Shown piece by piece: positions 25,060 through 34,192 of a stretch of DNA of 61,516 nt. The first letter of the stretch is position 1. Each line of letters opens with the position of its first letter. Below the pieces are notes generated by a model, which saw nothing but the letters and a program-made list of their open reading frames with translations, searched no databases and was not told where the DNA came from. Source of the DNA: Photobacterium sp. Ph5 (lineage in GTDB: Bacteria; Pseudomonadota; Gammaproteobacteria; Enterobacterales; Vibrionaceae); NCBI RefSeq assembly GCF_022129445.1, contig NZ_JADQAQ010000027.1:1-61516 (forward strand). Reading direction: 5' to 3'. The position numbers and the translations under genes were made by a program.

Positions 25060-25368
25060 ATTTATAACGAGCCTCAGAATCTTAATGCGCCGCAAGGATA
25101 GCAGAAAATGATTGATTTCATGCAGCTAAAAAACGGTTGATAGCATTTAAATTATCATTTTTTATGGTCTTTTATTGTTTCTTTTTTACGGTATAAGCGG
25201 TTTAAAAAACAATCTGGCATGACCAGTGTGTGAAATCTAATTGATTCTGCTGAAATTATTATACTTGTGAGTGATTCGTAATTATTCTATTTGCTCAGCT
25301 CTAATAGGTTTGAATAACTGATCAAATTGGTGTTTTCGTAAACAATTGCCTTTTAATGTCGCTGAACA

Positions 25369-25384
25369 CTGGATATACTCACAG
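25369..25384 (+). promoter_or_regulatory. LexA (SOS) box 1 of lexA
   Basis: CTGGATATACTCACAG fits CTGT-N8-ACAG with one mismatch. It is 27 bases before the lexA ATG. Confidence 0.8.
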
Positions 25385-25388
25385 TGAA

Positions 25389-25404
25389 CTGTATAAAAAG
25401 ACAG
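25389..25404 (+). promoter_or_regulatory. LexA (SOS) box 2 of lexA
   Basis: CTGTATAAAAAGACAG fits CTGT-N8-ACAG perfectly, 20 bases centre to centre from box 1. Paired boxes are the known autoregulatory arrangement of E. coli lexA. Confidence 0.9.
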
Positions 25405-25411
25405 GTGACTC

Positions 25412-26032
25412 ATGAAGCCGTTGACATTACGCCAACAAGAAGTCTTTGATTTAATCAAAGCAAAAATAGACGAAACAGGTATGCCACCGACACGAGCTGA
25501 AATTGCCCGTGAACTCGGTTTTCGCTCTGCGAATGCGGCAGAAGAACATTTAAAAGCATTGGCACGTAAAGAAGTGTTGGAGATTATTCCGGGAGCTTCT
25601 CGTGGTATTCGCTTACTTGTCACACAAGAAGAGCCAGAAGAAAAGGGGCTACCGCTGATTGGTCGTGTCGCTGCAGGTGAACCGATTTTAGCGCAAGAAC
25701 ATGTTGAAGCGCACTATGAAGTCGATCCTATGTTATTTAAGCCCCGTGCCGATTTTTTACTACGAGTAAATGGCATGAGCATGAAAAATATCGGTATTAT
25801 GGATGGTGATTTGCTCGCTGTACATAAAACTCAAGATGTTCATAACGGTCAAGTTGTTGTTGCTCGTGTTGATGATGATGTAACGGTTAAACGTCTTGAT
25901 AAGCAGGGAGCCAAAGTATTACTCCATGCTGAAAACGAAGAATTTTCACCGATTGAAGTTGATCTTGAGCATCAAAGTTTAACCATTGAAGGCATTGCTG
26001 TTGGCGTGATTCGAAACGCTGATTGGATGTGA
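25412..26032 (+). CDS. lexA: SOS regulon repressor LexA
   Basis: A 206-residue repressor and self-cleaving protease. The N-terminal winged HTH is at 1-70 with [21 protein letters not shown]. The cleavage bond is Ala88-Gly89 in RVAAGEP, and the catalytic pair is Ser123 (GMSMKN) and Lys160 (TVKRLD). Each is four residues beyond E. coli numbering. RecA filaments trigger cleavage. In E. coli dinF follows directly; here it lies over 9 kb downstream. Confidence 0.97.
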   Translation: MKPLTLRQQEVFDLIKAKIDETGMPPTRAEIARELGFRSANAAEEHLKALARKEVLEIIPGASRGIRLLVTQEEPEEKGLPLIGRVAAGEPILAQEHVEAHYEVDPMLFKPRADFLLRVNGMSMKNIGIMDGDLLAVHKTQDVHNGQVVVARVDDDVTVKRLDKQGAKVLLHAENEEFSPIEVDLEHQSLTIEGIAVGVIRNADWM

Positions 26033-26062
26033 TGGTTATAGAACGACGGATTGAGTGAAAAG

Positions 26063-26090
26063 AAAAGCGTAGCGAAAGCTGCGCTTTTTT
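26063..26090 (+). terminator. Intrinsic terminator of lexA
   Basis: AAAGCGTAGC and GCTGCGCTTTTTT flank a GAAA tetraloop, 31 bases after the lexA stop. It shows that lexA is monocistronic here. Confidence 0.85.
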
Positions 26091-26132
26091 ATTGTCTGAA
26101 TAAAAGAGCTGGCAAACTCATTAAATCTAACT

Positions 26133-26145
26133 GATAATCATTATC
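26133..26145 (+). promoter_or_regulatory. Fur-box-like sequence before the methyltransferase
   Basis: GATAATCATTATC is the exact right two-thirds of the Fur consensus. Extended to 19 bases (26127-26145) it matches 15 of 19. It lies 22 bases before the start codon. Confidence 0.6.
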
Positions 26146-26166
26146 GTTAATTGTATTGGTTCGGTA

Positions 26167-26970
26167 ATGATGATGACGAAATTAAAGCGCTACACCATTC
26201 CTTCTAATTTACTTCAACCGCTCTGGTATCGAAGTCGAGAAAGTTTAGCCGATGATGGTCTTATTTATGATCCCGTCGCTGCAGTGGCTTGTCGCCAGTG
26301 TTATCTCGAACCTGATTGTGTTGGGCAACAAGTTCCTCAACGCCAACTCTTACATGCGACGTTAACCTTGCAGTGTGATAAGCAAGTGAAAGATTTCTTA
26401 ACTCGATATCCTTATGGTCAGATTGTTAATGTTGGTGCAGGGCTTGATACTCGCTTTTATCGATTAGATAACGGACGTTGTCGCTGGTTTGAGTTAGATA
26501 CCGATGAAAATTTACTATGGCGAGAGAAATTATTTCATCGCAGTGATCGTTATATGCTTAAAACGGGTTCAGTCATCGATTTAAGTTGGATTAAGCGGTT
26601 ACCTAAAAATACTCAAACACCAACCCTTTTAATTTGCGATCAAGCGCTATTAGCCTGTAATTCAGCGCAGTTAGCGACATTTATCCAGCGTATTGGTTGT
26701 AGCTTTAGTCAAATGGAAATGTGCATTGTAGTGGCGGGTGACTTATGTCATAGCCCGGCGGCTAAAAAAATGGGATGTGGCGAATATCAGCATGGTTATC
26801 GTAACCCTGCTCAACAAGTGATTAACTGGTTGCCATGGGCTGAGTTGATTGAGTGTTTTAGTCCGTTTGATAATGCTTGTCCAAGATGGCGAACATGGCA
26901 ACGCTGGATGGCTAAAATGCCCAGTATGAAATATCGATTAACACCTGTTGTTGTTCATTTGAAATTATAG
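26167..26970 (+). CDS. Class I SAM-dependent methyltransferase (LCM/Ppm1-like)
   Basis: A 267-residue protein that resembles the leucine carboxyl methyltransferase superfamily (also TcmP-like). The SAM motif is VNVGAGLDTRFYRLD at about 90-104, then WFELD (108-112) for the ribose contact, and a later LLICDQALLA block. The substrate is unknown; bacterial members usually methylate small-molecule or peptide carboxylates. ATG codons occur at 26167, 26170 and 26173; the first is listed without a strong Shine-Dalgarno. The Fur-like box upstream suggests iron control, an inference. Confidence 0.75.
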   Translation: MMMTKLKRYTIPSNLLQPLWYRSRESLADDGLIYDPVAAVACRQCYLEPDCVGQQVPQRQLLHATLTLQCDKQVKDFLTRYPYGQIVNVGAGLDTRFYRLDNGRCRWFELDTDENLLWREKLFHRSDRYMLKTGSVIDLSWIKRLPKNTQTPTLLICDQALLACNSAQLATFIQRIGCSFSQMEMCIVVAGDLCHSPAAKKMGCGEYQHGYRNPAQQVINWLPWAELIECFSPFDNACPRWRTWQRWMAKMPSMKYRLTPVVVHLKL

Positions 26971-27326
26971 CAAGGTATTAATATTACTATCGTTAATCTA
27001 AAGAACGCATCTTGTGTGTGTTATAACTCATTGATATTGTGATACATGATAATTGGTAGTTTATTTATATCTATATATCAAAGTGTTATCTACTTTTTTG
27101 TTAGTTATTTTATACGCATGATTCTTTGCGTATTCTGCGATTCCTGCCTACGTTAAATATATCGAGACATTTTTATGTGTTGGTTTGTGCTATTCAATAA
27201 ATGCTTTTAAATAATAAAAAACAATAATGCAGAGTCGATAGATCCGCTGCATTGTTCTTAATAGAAGCATTCCGCCACATAAAATTCGTTCAATTGTATA
27301 TTTGAATGACAGGGGAGGTCAGAGCG
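26971..27326. other. Region upstream of the cytochrome oxidase operon
   Basis: 356 bases, AT-rich, no gene seen. It has an ATACGCA/TGCGTAT inverted repeat (27113-27134) and an AATGCAG/CTGCATT hairpin (27226-27253). The oxidase promoter must lie here, but no confident -35/-10 pair was picked. Confidence 0.5.
27113..27134. promoter_or_regulatory. Inverted repeat, possible operator of the oxidase operon
   Basis: ATACGCA (27113-27119) and TGCGTAT (27128-27134) around an 8-base spacer, about 190 bases before the first oxidase gene. The binding protein is unknown. Confidence 0.3.
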
Positions 27327-28469
27327 ATGATTCGTTCATTGATCGCAGGAATAGCGAGTGTACTTTTTTCAATGCCGCTGATGGCTGACACCATGCAGCT
27401 AAATATGACACCGGGTGTAACAGCGGTGAGCCAGAATGTGTATGGTCTTCATATGACCATTCTCTATATTTGTATTGCGATTGGTGTGGTGGTATTCGGG
27501 GTCATGTTTTGGGCTATTTTTCACCACCGTAAGTCAAAAGGCGCAAAGCCTGCCTCGTTCCATGAAAGTACCAAAGTAGAAATTATCTGGACAGTGATCC
27601 CGTTTATTATCTTAATTGCCATGGCTATACCTGCAACTAAGACATTGATTGCAATGGAAGACACCTCCAAATCTGATGTGACAATCCTTGTGACGGGCTC
27701 GCAATGGAAGTGGCATTACAACTATTTCAACCAAGACGTTGAATATTATTCCCACCTTGCTACAAGTGCTGAACAAATCAGTAATCAACGCCAAAAGCGT
27801 GACAACTATTTATTAGAAGTTGATTATCCCTTAGTCCTTCCTGTTGGGCAAAAAGTACGTTTTTTGATCACCTCACAAGATGTGATCCATTCCTGGTGGG
27901 TGCCTGCTTTTGCGGTGAAAAAAGATGCTAACCCTGGCTTTATTAATGAGGCGTGGACACAAATTGATAAGCCCGGTATTTACCGTGGTCAGTGTGCTGA
28001 GTTATGCGGTAAAGATCATGGCTTTATGCCGATTGTGGTTATAGCCAAACCACAAGCAGAATACGATGACTGGCTACAGCAAACCAAAATCACTCAACGT
28101 AAAGCGCGTGAAGAAGAGCAGCGTTTGTTGGACATGCAAATGTCATTAGATGAGCTTATGGCGCTGGGCGAAAAGACCTATACCGCTCGTTGTGCAATGT
28201 GTCACCAAGCTAACGGGCAAGGTATTCCTGGGGCATTTCCACCACTGGCTGGCGAAGGGGTTTCGGTTGATCCCAAACGTAAGTTAGAGCACATAAGTGT
28301 TGTTGTTCACGGCAAGACAGGTACAGCGATGCAAGCGTTCGGTCCTCAGTTGAGTTTGAAAGAATTAGCCGCTGTTATTACCTATGAGCGCAATGCATGG
28401 GGCAATAATACTGGAGAATCGGTACAGGCTGCGGAAGTACAAGCAATTAAAAACGGTCAGCAACTATAA
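27327..28469 (+). CDS. coxB: Cytochrome c oxidase subunit II with fused cytochrome c domain
   Basis: A 380-residue CuA subunit of a caa3-type terminal oxidase. A signal sequence (about 1-20) and two membrane helices (about 35-60 and 80-102) precede the periplasmic cupredoxin domain. The CuA ligands are His188, Cys223, Glu225, Cys227, His231 and Met234. A C-terminal cytochrome c domain follows with CAMCH at 289-293 and a later Met ligand. It passes electrons from soluble cytochrome c to subunit I. ATG at 27327 is chosen because GGGGAGG precedes it; an ATG at 27306 has none. Confidence 0.95.
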   Translation: MIRSLIAGIASVLFSMPLMADTMQLNMTPGVTAVSQNVYGLHMTILYICIAIGVVVFGVMFWAIFHHRKSKGAKPASFHESTKVEIIWTVIPFIILIAMAIPATKTLIAMEDTSKSDVTILVTGSQWKWHYNYFNQDVEYYSHLATSAEQISNQRQKRDNYLLEVDYPLVLPVGQKVRFLITSQDVIHSWWVPAFAVKKDANPGFINEAWTQIDKPGIYRGQCAELCGKDHGFMPIVVIAKPQAEYDDWLQQTKITQRKAREEEQRLLDMQMSLDELMALGEKTYTARCAMCHQANGQGIPGAFPPLAGEGVSVDPKRKLEHISVVVHGKTGTAMQAFGPQLSLKELAAVITYERNAWGNNTGESVQAAEVQAIKNGQQL

Positions 28470-28481
28470 AGGAGAGTAAGC

Positions 28482-30101
28482 ATGACGGATATGATGCGCC
28501 AAGAAGCTGAAATTGATACTGCTGGCTGTGCTGAAACAGAACACGATCATCATTCGCATCCAGCGAGTGGTTTAAAACGTTGGCTATTTACCACTAATCA
28601 TAAAGATATCGGAACCCTATATTTGCTGTTTAGTTTAACCATGTTTTTTGTTGGTGGCGCAATGGCGATGGTTATTCGGGCTGAATTATTTCAACCGGGC
28701 TTACAGTTAGTTGAGCCTAACTTCTTTAATCAGATGACTACAGTTCATGGCTTGATCATGGTGTTTGGCGCCGTGATGCCCGCTTTTACGGGACTGGCTA
28801 ACTGGATGATCCCTATGATGATTGGGGCACCAGATATGGCTTTACCAAGGATGAATAACTGGAGTTTTTGGATCCTACCTTTTGCATTTAGCTTATTGTT
28901 AGCTTCTCTTTTTATGGAAGGGGGCGGGCCTAATTTTGGTTGGACATTCTATGCGCCACTTTCAACAACATATAGCCCACCGAGTACGGGATTGTTTGTG
29001 TTTGCCATTCACATCATGGGAATTAGCTCGATCATGGGAGCGATTAATGTTGTCGTGACCATAGTGAATATGCGCGCACCGGGTATGACGTATATGAAAA
29101 TGCCACTCTTTGTTTGGACGTGGTTGATCACCGCATTTTTACTTATCGCGGTTATGCCTGTTTTAGCAGGTGCAGTGACTATGGTATTAACTGACAAATA
29201 TTTTGGTACGAGCTTTTTTGATGCGGCGGGTGGTGGCGATCCTGTGATGTTCCAGCATATCTTCTGGTTCTTTGGTCACCCTGAAGTTTATATTATGATT
29301 TTGCCGAGTTTCGGTATTATTTCTGCCATTATCCCTGCTTTTTCGCGCAAGAAACTCTTTGGTTATAGCTCTATGGTGTACGCCACGGCATCCATTGCTG
29401 GGTTAAGCTTTGTGGTCTGGGCGCACCATATGTTCACCACGGGGATGCCTGTCGCAGCAGAGCTATTTTTCATGTATTGCACCATGTTAATTTCAGTTCC
29501 GACAGGGGTGAAAGTCTTTAACTGGGTAGCGACGATGTGGCGAGGCTCATTAACTTTTGAAGTGCCCATGTTGTTTGCTATTGCGTTTATTGTGCTATTT
29601 ACCATTGGCGGCTTTTCTGGATTGATGCTCGCTATTACGCCTGCTGATTTTCAATATCATGATACCTATTTTGTGGTGGCCCATTTCCATTATGTGTTAG
29701 TCACTGGCGCTATCTTTTCGATCATGGCTGCTGCCTATTATTGGTTACCAAAGTGGACGGGGCACATGTTTGATGAGCGTTTGGCGCAATGGCACTTCTG
29801 GTGTTCGCTGATTTCGGTCAATATTTTATTTTTTCCGATGCATTTTTTAGGACTCGCTGGGATGCCACGTCGTATTCCTGACTATGCTCTGCAATTTGCA
29901 GATATTAATGCCGTGGTCAGTATTGGTGGTTTTCTGTTTGGGTTCTCTCAATTGATATTTATTGCGGTCTTGGTGAAATGTATTCGAGGGGGAGAAAAAG
30001 CAGCCGCCAAACCATGGGAAGGTGCCGAAGGATTGGAGTGGACAGTCGCATCACCTGCGCCATATCACACCTTTTCAACACCGCCCAAGATTGATCCTTA
30101 G
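28482..30101 (+). CDS. ctaD: Cytochrome c oxidase subunit I
   Basis: A 539-residue heme-copper oxidase core that reduces O2 and pumps protons, with twelve membrane helices. Heme a ligands are His89 and His403, the heme a3 ligand His401. CuB ligands are His266, His315 and His316, with the HPEVY His-Tyr crosslink pair (266-270). The N-terminus has a His-rich stretch (HDHHSH). AAGGAGAG precedes the ATG, 12 bases after coxB. Confidence 0.97.
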   Translation: MTDMMRQEAEIDTAGCAETEHDHHSHPASGLKRWLFTTNHKDIGTLYLLFSLTMFFVGGAMAMVIRAELFQPGLQLVEPNFFNQMTTVHGLIMVFGAVMPAFTGLANWMIPMMIGAPDMALPRMNNWSFWILPFAFSLLLASLFMEGGGPNFGWTFYAPLSTTYSPPSTGLFVFAIHIMGISSIMGAINVVVTIVNMRAPGMTYMKMPLFVWTWLITAFLLIAVMPVLAGAVTMVLTDKYFGTSFFDAAGGGDPVMFQHIFWFFGHPEVYIMILPSFGIISAIIPAFSRKKLFGYSSMVYATASIAGLSFVVWAHHMFTTGMPVAAELFFMYCTMLISVPTGVKVFNWVATMWRGSLTFEVPMLFAIAFIVLFTIGGFSGLMLAITPADFQYHDTYFVVAHFHYVLVTGAIFSIMAAAYYWLPKWTGHMFDERLAQWHFWCSLISVNILFFPMHFLGLAGMPRRIPDYALQFADINAVVSIGGFLFGFSQLIFIAVLVKCIRGGEKAAAKPWEGAEGLEWTVASPAPYHTFSTPPKIDP

Positions 30102-30109
30102 GAGGCATG

Positions 30110-30685
30110 ATGGATGAGCCGAAAAAACAGCGATCATTGTGGGGGTTAATTGCAGCAGCGGTTGGGATGTTTGGCTTTGCTTTTGCGTTGGTTCCCCTTT
30201 ATGACGTGTTTTGTGACATTACGGGGATTAACGGAAAAACTGCATCAACGCCAACAGAAACCAGTGAGCGTATTGATATGAGCCGAGAAGTGACGGTTGA
30301 ATTTGTTGCTTATATTAATCCTGGCGTAAGGTGGCAATTTACGCCGCAGGTAAAGCAAATCACTGTGCATCCTGGTGAAACGAAAATCATCAAATACGAT
30401 GCGAAAAACTTAAATAAAGTCGCCACTATCGGACAAGCTGTGCCTTCGGTAACACCGGGCGTGGCGGCGAAGTACTTCAATAAAATCGAATGTTTTTGTT
30501 TTAACCATCAGCCTTTAGAGGGTGGTGAAAATGCCGAGTTACCGTTGGTGTTTTATATCGATCCTGAACTCCCTGAAGATATTCAGACGCTGACTTTAGC
30601 TTACACCCTATATAACGTTGCAATGGACAAGGATAACCCTGTGATTCAGCAACACAGTGAGGTGGATAATGTCAAAGCCCTATAG
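30110..30685 (+). CDS. ctaG: Cytochrome c oxidase assembly protein CtaG/Cox11
   Basis: A 191-residue copper chaperone that loads CuB of subunit I. One N-terminal membrane helix (about 11-30) anchors a periplasmic beta-domain with the copper motif CFCF (Cys128, Cys130). ATG at 30110 is preferred to one at 30107 because GGAGG (30101-30105) is better spaced. It begins eight bases after ctaD. Confidence 0.93.
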   Translation: MDEPKKQRSLWGLIAAAVGMFGFAFALVPLYDVFCDITGINGKTASTPTETSERIDMSREVTVEFVAYINPGVRWQFTPQVKQITVHPGETKIIKYDAKNLNKVATIGQAVPSVTPGVAAKYFNKIECFCFNHQPLEGGENAELPLVFYIDPELPEDIQTLTLAYTLYNVAMDKDNPVIQQHSEVDNVKAL

Positions 30686-31559
30686 TGAACCTGTACCACC
30701 AACCACAAAGTATTATGTGCCTGATGAAAGCGCTTGGCCTATTGTTGGCGCTATTGCTTTATTTTTGATCGCGCTAGGCGGGGGTTCGACCGTTGGAGGT
30801 TTATTAGGCGGTCAAGGACCTTGGTTATTACTGGCGGGCGTTGGACTTATTTTACTAATGCTCATTGGGTGGTTTCGTGATGTGATCCGAGAATCTATGA
30901 CAGGGCTTTATAGTGCTCAGATGGATCGTTCTTTTCGTCAGGGAATGAGCTGGTTTATTTTCTCGGAAGTGATGTTCTTTGCCGCTTTTTTTGGCGCGTT
31001 ATTTTATGCCCGTATGATTGCAGTGCCATGGCTGGGGGGCGCGGGTAATAATGTGATGACCAATGCGGTGTTGTGGCCGGATTTTGTAGCAATGTGGCCA
31101 TTAGAAAAAACGCCAGATGGTACCGAAACACAAGCAATGGGTCCTATAGGCTTACCACTTTATAACACCATTTTATTGCTGACATCATCGGTGACATTGC
31201 ATTTTGCCCATACCGCATTAGAGCAAAATAATCGCCCTCGATTGAAGTTACTACTATTACTTACGGTATTGTTAGGCGCGGTGTTTGTGTACTTACAAGG
31301 GGTGGAATATATCCATGCTTATGAAGACATGAACCTACGTTTAGATGCAGGGATTTATGGTAATACCTTTTTTATGTTAACAGGGTTTCATGGTGTTCAT
31401 GTCACGCTGGGTGCGATTATCTTGTTTATTGTGTGGTGTCGAATTTTAAAAGGGCACTTTACGCCTGAACATCATTTTGCATTTCAAGCAGGCGCTTGGT
31501 ACTGGCACTTTGTTGATGTGGTGTGGTTAGGTTTGTTTTTGTTTGTTTATATTCTTTAG
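30669..31559 (+). CDS. coxC: Cytochrome c oxidase subunit III
   Basis: A 296-residue subunit with seven membrane segments that stabilises the oxidase core. The YYVPDES N-terminus and the ALEQNNR and HFVDVVWL blocks are family marks. The start overlaps the end of ctaG by 17 bases; ATG at 30669 is preferred to a GTG at 30657 because GAGGT is correctly placed. Confidence 0.94.
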   Translation: MSKPYSEPVPPTTKYYVPDESAWPIVGAIALFLIALGGGSTVGGLLGGQGPWLLLAGVGLILLMLIGWFRDVIRESMTGLYSAQMDRSFRQGMSWFIFSEVMFFAAFFGALFYARMIAVPWLGGAGNNVMTNAVLWPDFVAMWPLEKTPDGTETQAMGPIGLPLYNTILLLTSSVTLHFAHTALEQNNRPRLKLLLLLTVLLGAVFVYLQGVEYIHAYEDMNLRLDAGIYGNTFFMLTGFHGVHVTLGAIILFIVWCRILKGHFTPEHHFAFQAGAWYWHFVDVVWLGLFLFVYIL

Positions 31560-31580
31560 TTTTGATTTAAGAATTAAAGA

Positions 31581-31787
31581 TTAATACGGACGAGGGTTGG
31601 GGGTGATAACCCCAGTTAATAAAGCAATGACAATCAGACTAAAAACAATGACAGATAAACCGATACGCCAGCCTAAGTAATGTGACATTGGGCGTGATGA
31701 TTGACCTTTTAACATGATTGGGAGTGCTTTAAAAAGATTGATGATGATCACCAGTAATAAGCCGACAAGCAGTATTTTTATCAACAT
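31581..31787 (-). CDS. DUF2909 twin-helix membrane protein
   Basis: A 68-residue protein with two membrane helices (about 2-26 and 42-62) joined by a basic loop. It matches DUF2909, a small family often found inside cytochrome oxidase clusters. Function unknown; an assembly role is a guess from context. It is the only minus-strand gene in the oxidase locus and splits subunit III from SURF1. Confidence 0.75.
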   Translation of the reverse strand: MLIKILLVGLLLVIIINLFKALPIMLKGQSSRPMSHYLGWRIGLSVIVFSLIVIALLTGVITPNPRPY

Positions 31788-31877
31788 TAACTAGCCTCTT
31801 AGGAAGTGGATTTGATAAGAGATTAAGCGCTTATTTAAGGATAGCTGTTTTCAACCAATGGGATGGAGGAAACATCG

Positions 31878-32561
31878 ATGCGAAAAGTAGCTTTTGTTAT
31901 TTTTACCTTCGTCGTGGTGTGCATGTTGGGACGATTAGGTTTTTGGCAATTAAGCCGAGGGGCTGAAAAGCTGAAGTTACAACAGCAAGTTGATGAGACG
32001 ATTCAATCTGCGCCTATCTCTGATATTACCCAATTACCAAGTACTCCCGTTTGGCACAATGTGGCGCTTACTGGTGTGTTTGATAATCAGCATCCGATCT
32101 TACTCGATAATCAATTAAATAATGGTCAAGCAGGCTACCATTTCTATTTACCCTTCTTAAGCCAAGGACGGTGGATATTGGTTAATTTAGGATGGATTGC
32201 AGCACCTCCATATCGTGAATTATATCCCGTCTTACCACAATTTAGCGGTGAACAAGTCATTACTGGTCTGATTGCACCGACAACATCATTATTACAACTT
32301 AAACCTGAATCCTCGGATTTGAGTTGGCCGTTACGGGTACAAAATATTGAACCGATATGGCTATCACAACAATTAAATCGCGCCCTACCGCAATGGGTGG
32401 TTCAAATTGCAGCCACTAATCCTCTCGCGCTAAAACAAAATTGGAACCCTGTAGTGATGAAAGCGGATAAGCATTATGGCTACGCCATGCAATGGTTTGT
32501 TTTAGCCTTTGCGGTATTAGGGATGGCTGGATGGTGGTTATCAAGAGGGAGCCGTGAATGA
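31878..32561 (+). CDS. SURF1 family oxidase assembly protein
   Basis: A 227-residue protein with N- and C-terminal membrane helices (about 3-21 and 205-222) around a periplasmic domain. SURF1 proteins bind heme A and help deliver it to subunit I. Family marks are GFWQLSRG..K, GWI and the C-terminal HYGYAMQWF. ATG at 31878 is chosen because GGAGG lies upstream with correct spacing. It overlaps the next gene by four bases (ATGA). Confidence 0.9.
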   Translation: MRKVAFVIFTFVVVCMLGRLGFWQLSRGAEKLKLQQQVDETIQSAPISDITQLPSTPVWHNVALTGVFDNQHPILLDNQLNNGQAGYHFYLPFLSQGRWILVNLGWIAAPPYRELYPVLPQFSGEQVITGLIAPTTSLLQLKPESSDLSWPLRVQNIEPIWLSQQLNRALPQWVVQIAATNPLALKQNWNPVVMKADKHYGYAMQWFVLAFAVLGMAGWWLSRGSRE

Positions 32562-33094
32562 AAAAATATCAGGTTTTAATGTTATTAGGCGTGATGTTTT
32601 TACTGCCTGTCATTTTGGCAAAATTGATGCTGACACAGCAGTGGTATAGCGGTGGTGCAACCAATCAAGGTCAGCTATTAACACCACCGTTGACGGCAAG
32701 TTGGCTTGCGACAGGAAAGTGGCAACTCATTTACTGGCTGCCTCAGCAATGTGATAGCCGTTGTGAAGGTGCACTTTTTCACTTAAAGCAAGTACCGATT
32801 GCGGTTGGGGCTTATCAAGATCGAGTGAAAAGTATTGTGTTACTCGCCCCCGTTGAGCCGACAGCGGTTATTCCTGTCGATGCTGATCATTTGCCTCGTT
32901 ATAGCAGTAATGCCGCAGAATATAAGCAGTTCGCACCATCTGAATATGGACTTAATGCGGTATATATTGCCGACCCGCATGGCAATGTGATGATGGCCTA
33001 TACGTTAGAGGCTGAACATCAAGCCATTTTGACGCAAGGTAAAGATATCTTACGTGATTTAAAAAGGCTGCTAAAAGTATCAAAAATTGGCTAA
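32558..33094 (+). CDS. SCO-like membrane-anchored protein of the oxidase cluster
   Basis: A 178-residue protein with one N-terminal membrane helix (about 6-26) and a periplasmic domain with Cys65-x3-Cys69 in CDSRCEG. SCO copper chaperones use CxxxCP; here the Pro is absent. The tail segment GLNAVYIADPHGNVMMAY resembles the end of a thioredoxin fold. A role in CuA assembly is inferred from the motif and position. Coupled to the SURF1 gene by an ATGA overlap. Confidence 0.75.
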   Translation: MKKYQVLMLLGVMFLLPVILAKLMLTQQWYSGGATNQGQLLTPPLTASWLATGKWQLIYWLPQQCDSRCEGALFHLKQVPIAVGAYQDRVKSIVLLAPVEPTAVIPVDADHLPRYSSNAAEYKQFAPSEYGLNAVYIADPHGNVMMAYTLEAEHQAILTQGKDILRDLKRLLKVSKIG

Positions 33095-33118
33095 AAGTTA
33101 CTAATGGTGGGGTTAAGT

Positions 33119-34192
33119 ATGCATAAAACGCAAAAAGATAAACCGTTCTACTTTTTAGTCACTGGTGCTTTTTTTCTCTCTTTGATTGTGGTCGGGCTGG
33201 GTGCTTATACGCGATTAACGGATGCAGGATTAGGGTGTCCCGATTGGCCTGGCTGTTATGGGTTTATATCTGTACCGCAAACGGAATCGCAATTACAAAT
33301 AGCACAAGAGATTTACCCTGACTCGCCTGTAGAGCCAGTGAAAGCGTGGAATGAAATGGTACATCGCTATATTGCAGGCTCACTCGGTGTTTTCGTGTTA
33401 GTGATTACAGTGATGGCATGGGGGCGACCAGGACGTCCAACATTGTTACCTAGTTTGTTATTAGTGGTGGTTTGTTTTCAAGCACTATTAGGCATGTGGA
33501 CAGTCACCATGCAACTTATGCCTGTTGTGGTGATGGCGCATTTGTTAGGTGGCTTTACTATCGTATCGCTATTGTGGTTATTACGCTTGCGGATCCAGCC
33601 TAAACCACTTTTCTATCAAGGTGGTTTTAAAACACAGTTATCATTATCACGCCGATATTTAACCGTACTTAAATGTGTAGCAATGGCTGCTTTAGTCGTT
33701 GTGATCGGCCAAATTGCATTGGGTGGCTGGACGGCGGCTAATTATGCCGCGGTTGTATGCACACAATTACCGATATGCGAAGGGGATTGGCAAGGAATAT
33801 TTGATCCTCGCGCATTTGAATTACTTCAACCTCAACACAGTAGTTATGAATATGGTGTTTTAGATTATGCCCAAAGGGTGTCTATTCATGTTACTCATCG
33901 CATTGGTGCAATTATTACCACTGTTTTGGTATTAATACTGGTTGGGTTGTTGTGGCTTTCCTCTCCCTTACGCCGTTATAGCATTGGGTTAATGGGAGTA
34001 TTATCCGTACAAATAATATTAGGTATCACCAATGTTCTTGCCAGCTTACCGTTACTGATTGCTGTGGCACATAACGTGGTTGGATTAGTTTTGTTACTCA
34101 CTGTTGTCACCACCTGTTATCGCCTTATGTGCGATTGCCGTACCCCATTAGAAGTGAAGTATTTTGTATCGGAGGGCACCACTCATGGATAA
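33119..34192 (+). CDS. ctaA: Heme A synthase (CtaA/Cox15)
   Basis: A 357-residue polytopic membrane enzyme that oxidises the C8 methyl of heme O to make heme A. Eight membrane helices are apparent. The conserved histidines lie in [25 protein letters not shown] and AVAHNVVG. The CPDWPGCYG segment and a second Cys pair ([11 protein letters not shown]) are typical of this type. ATG at 33119 is chosen for its GGTGGGG Shine-Dalgarno. Confidence 0.93.
   Translation: MHKTQKDKPFYFLVTGAFFLSLIVVGLGAYTRLTDAGLGCPDWPGCYGFISVPQTESQLQIAQEIYPDSPVEPVKAWNEMVHRYIAGSLGVFVLVITVMAWGRPGRPTLLPSLLLVVVCFQALLGMWTVTMQLMPVVVMAHLLGGFTIVSLLWLLRLRIQPKPLFYQGGFKTQLSLSRRYLTVLKCVAMAALVVVIGQIALGGWTAANYAAVVCTQLPICEGDWQGIFDPRAFELLQPQHSSYEYGVLDYAQRVSIHVTHRIGAIITTVLVLILVGLLWLSSPLRRYSIGLMGVLSVQIILGITNVLASLPLLIAVAHNVVGLVLLLTVVTTCYRLMCDCRTPLEVKYFVSEGTTHG

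Larger units (their letters stand above)
25060..25411. other. plsB-lexA divergent regulatory region
   Basis: 352 bases, AT-rich, no gene seen. The lexA-proximal end holds two SOS boxes (listed). The plsB-proximal end has no recognised operator. Confidence 0.6.
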
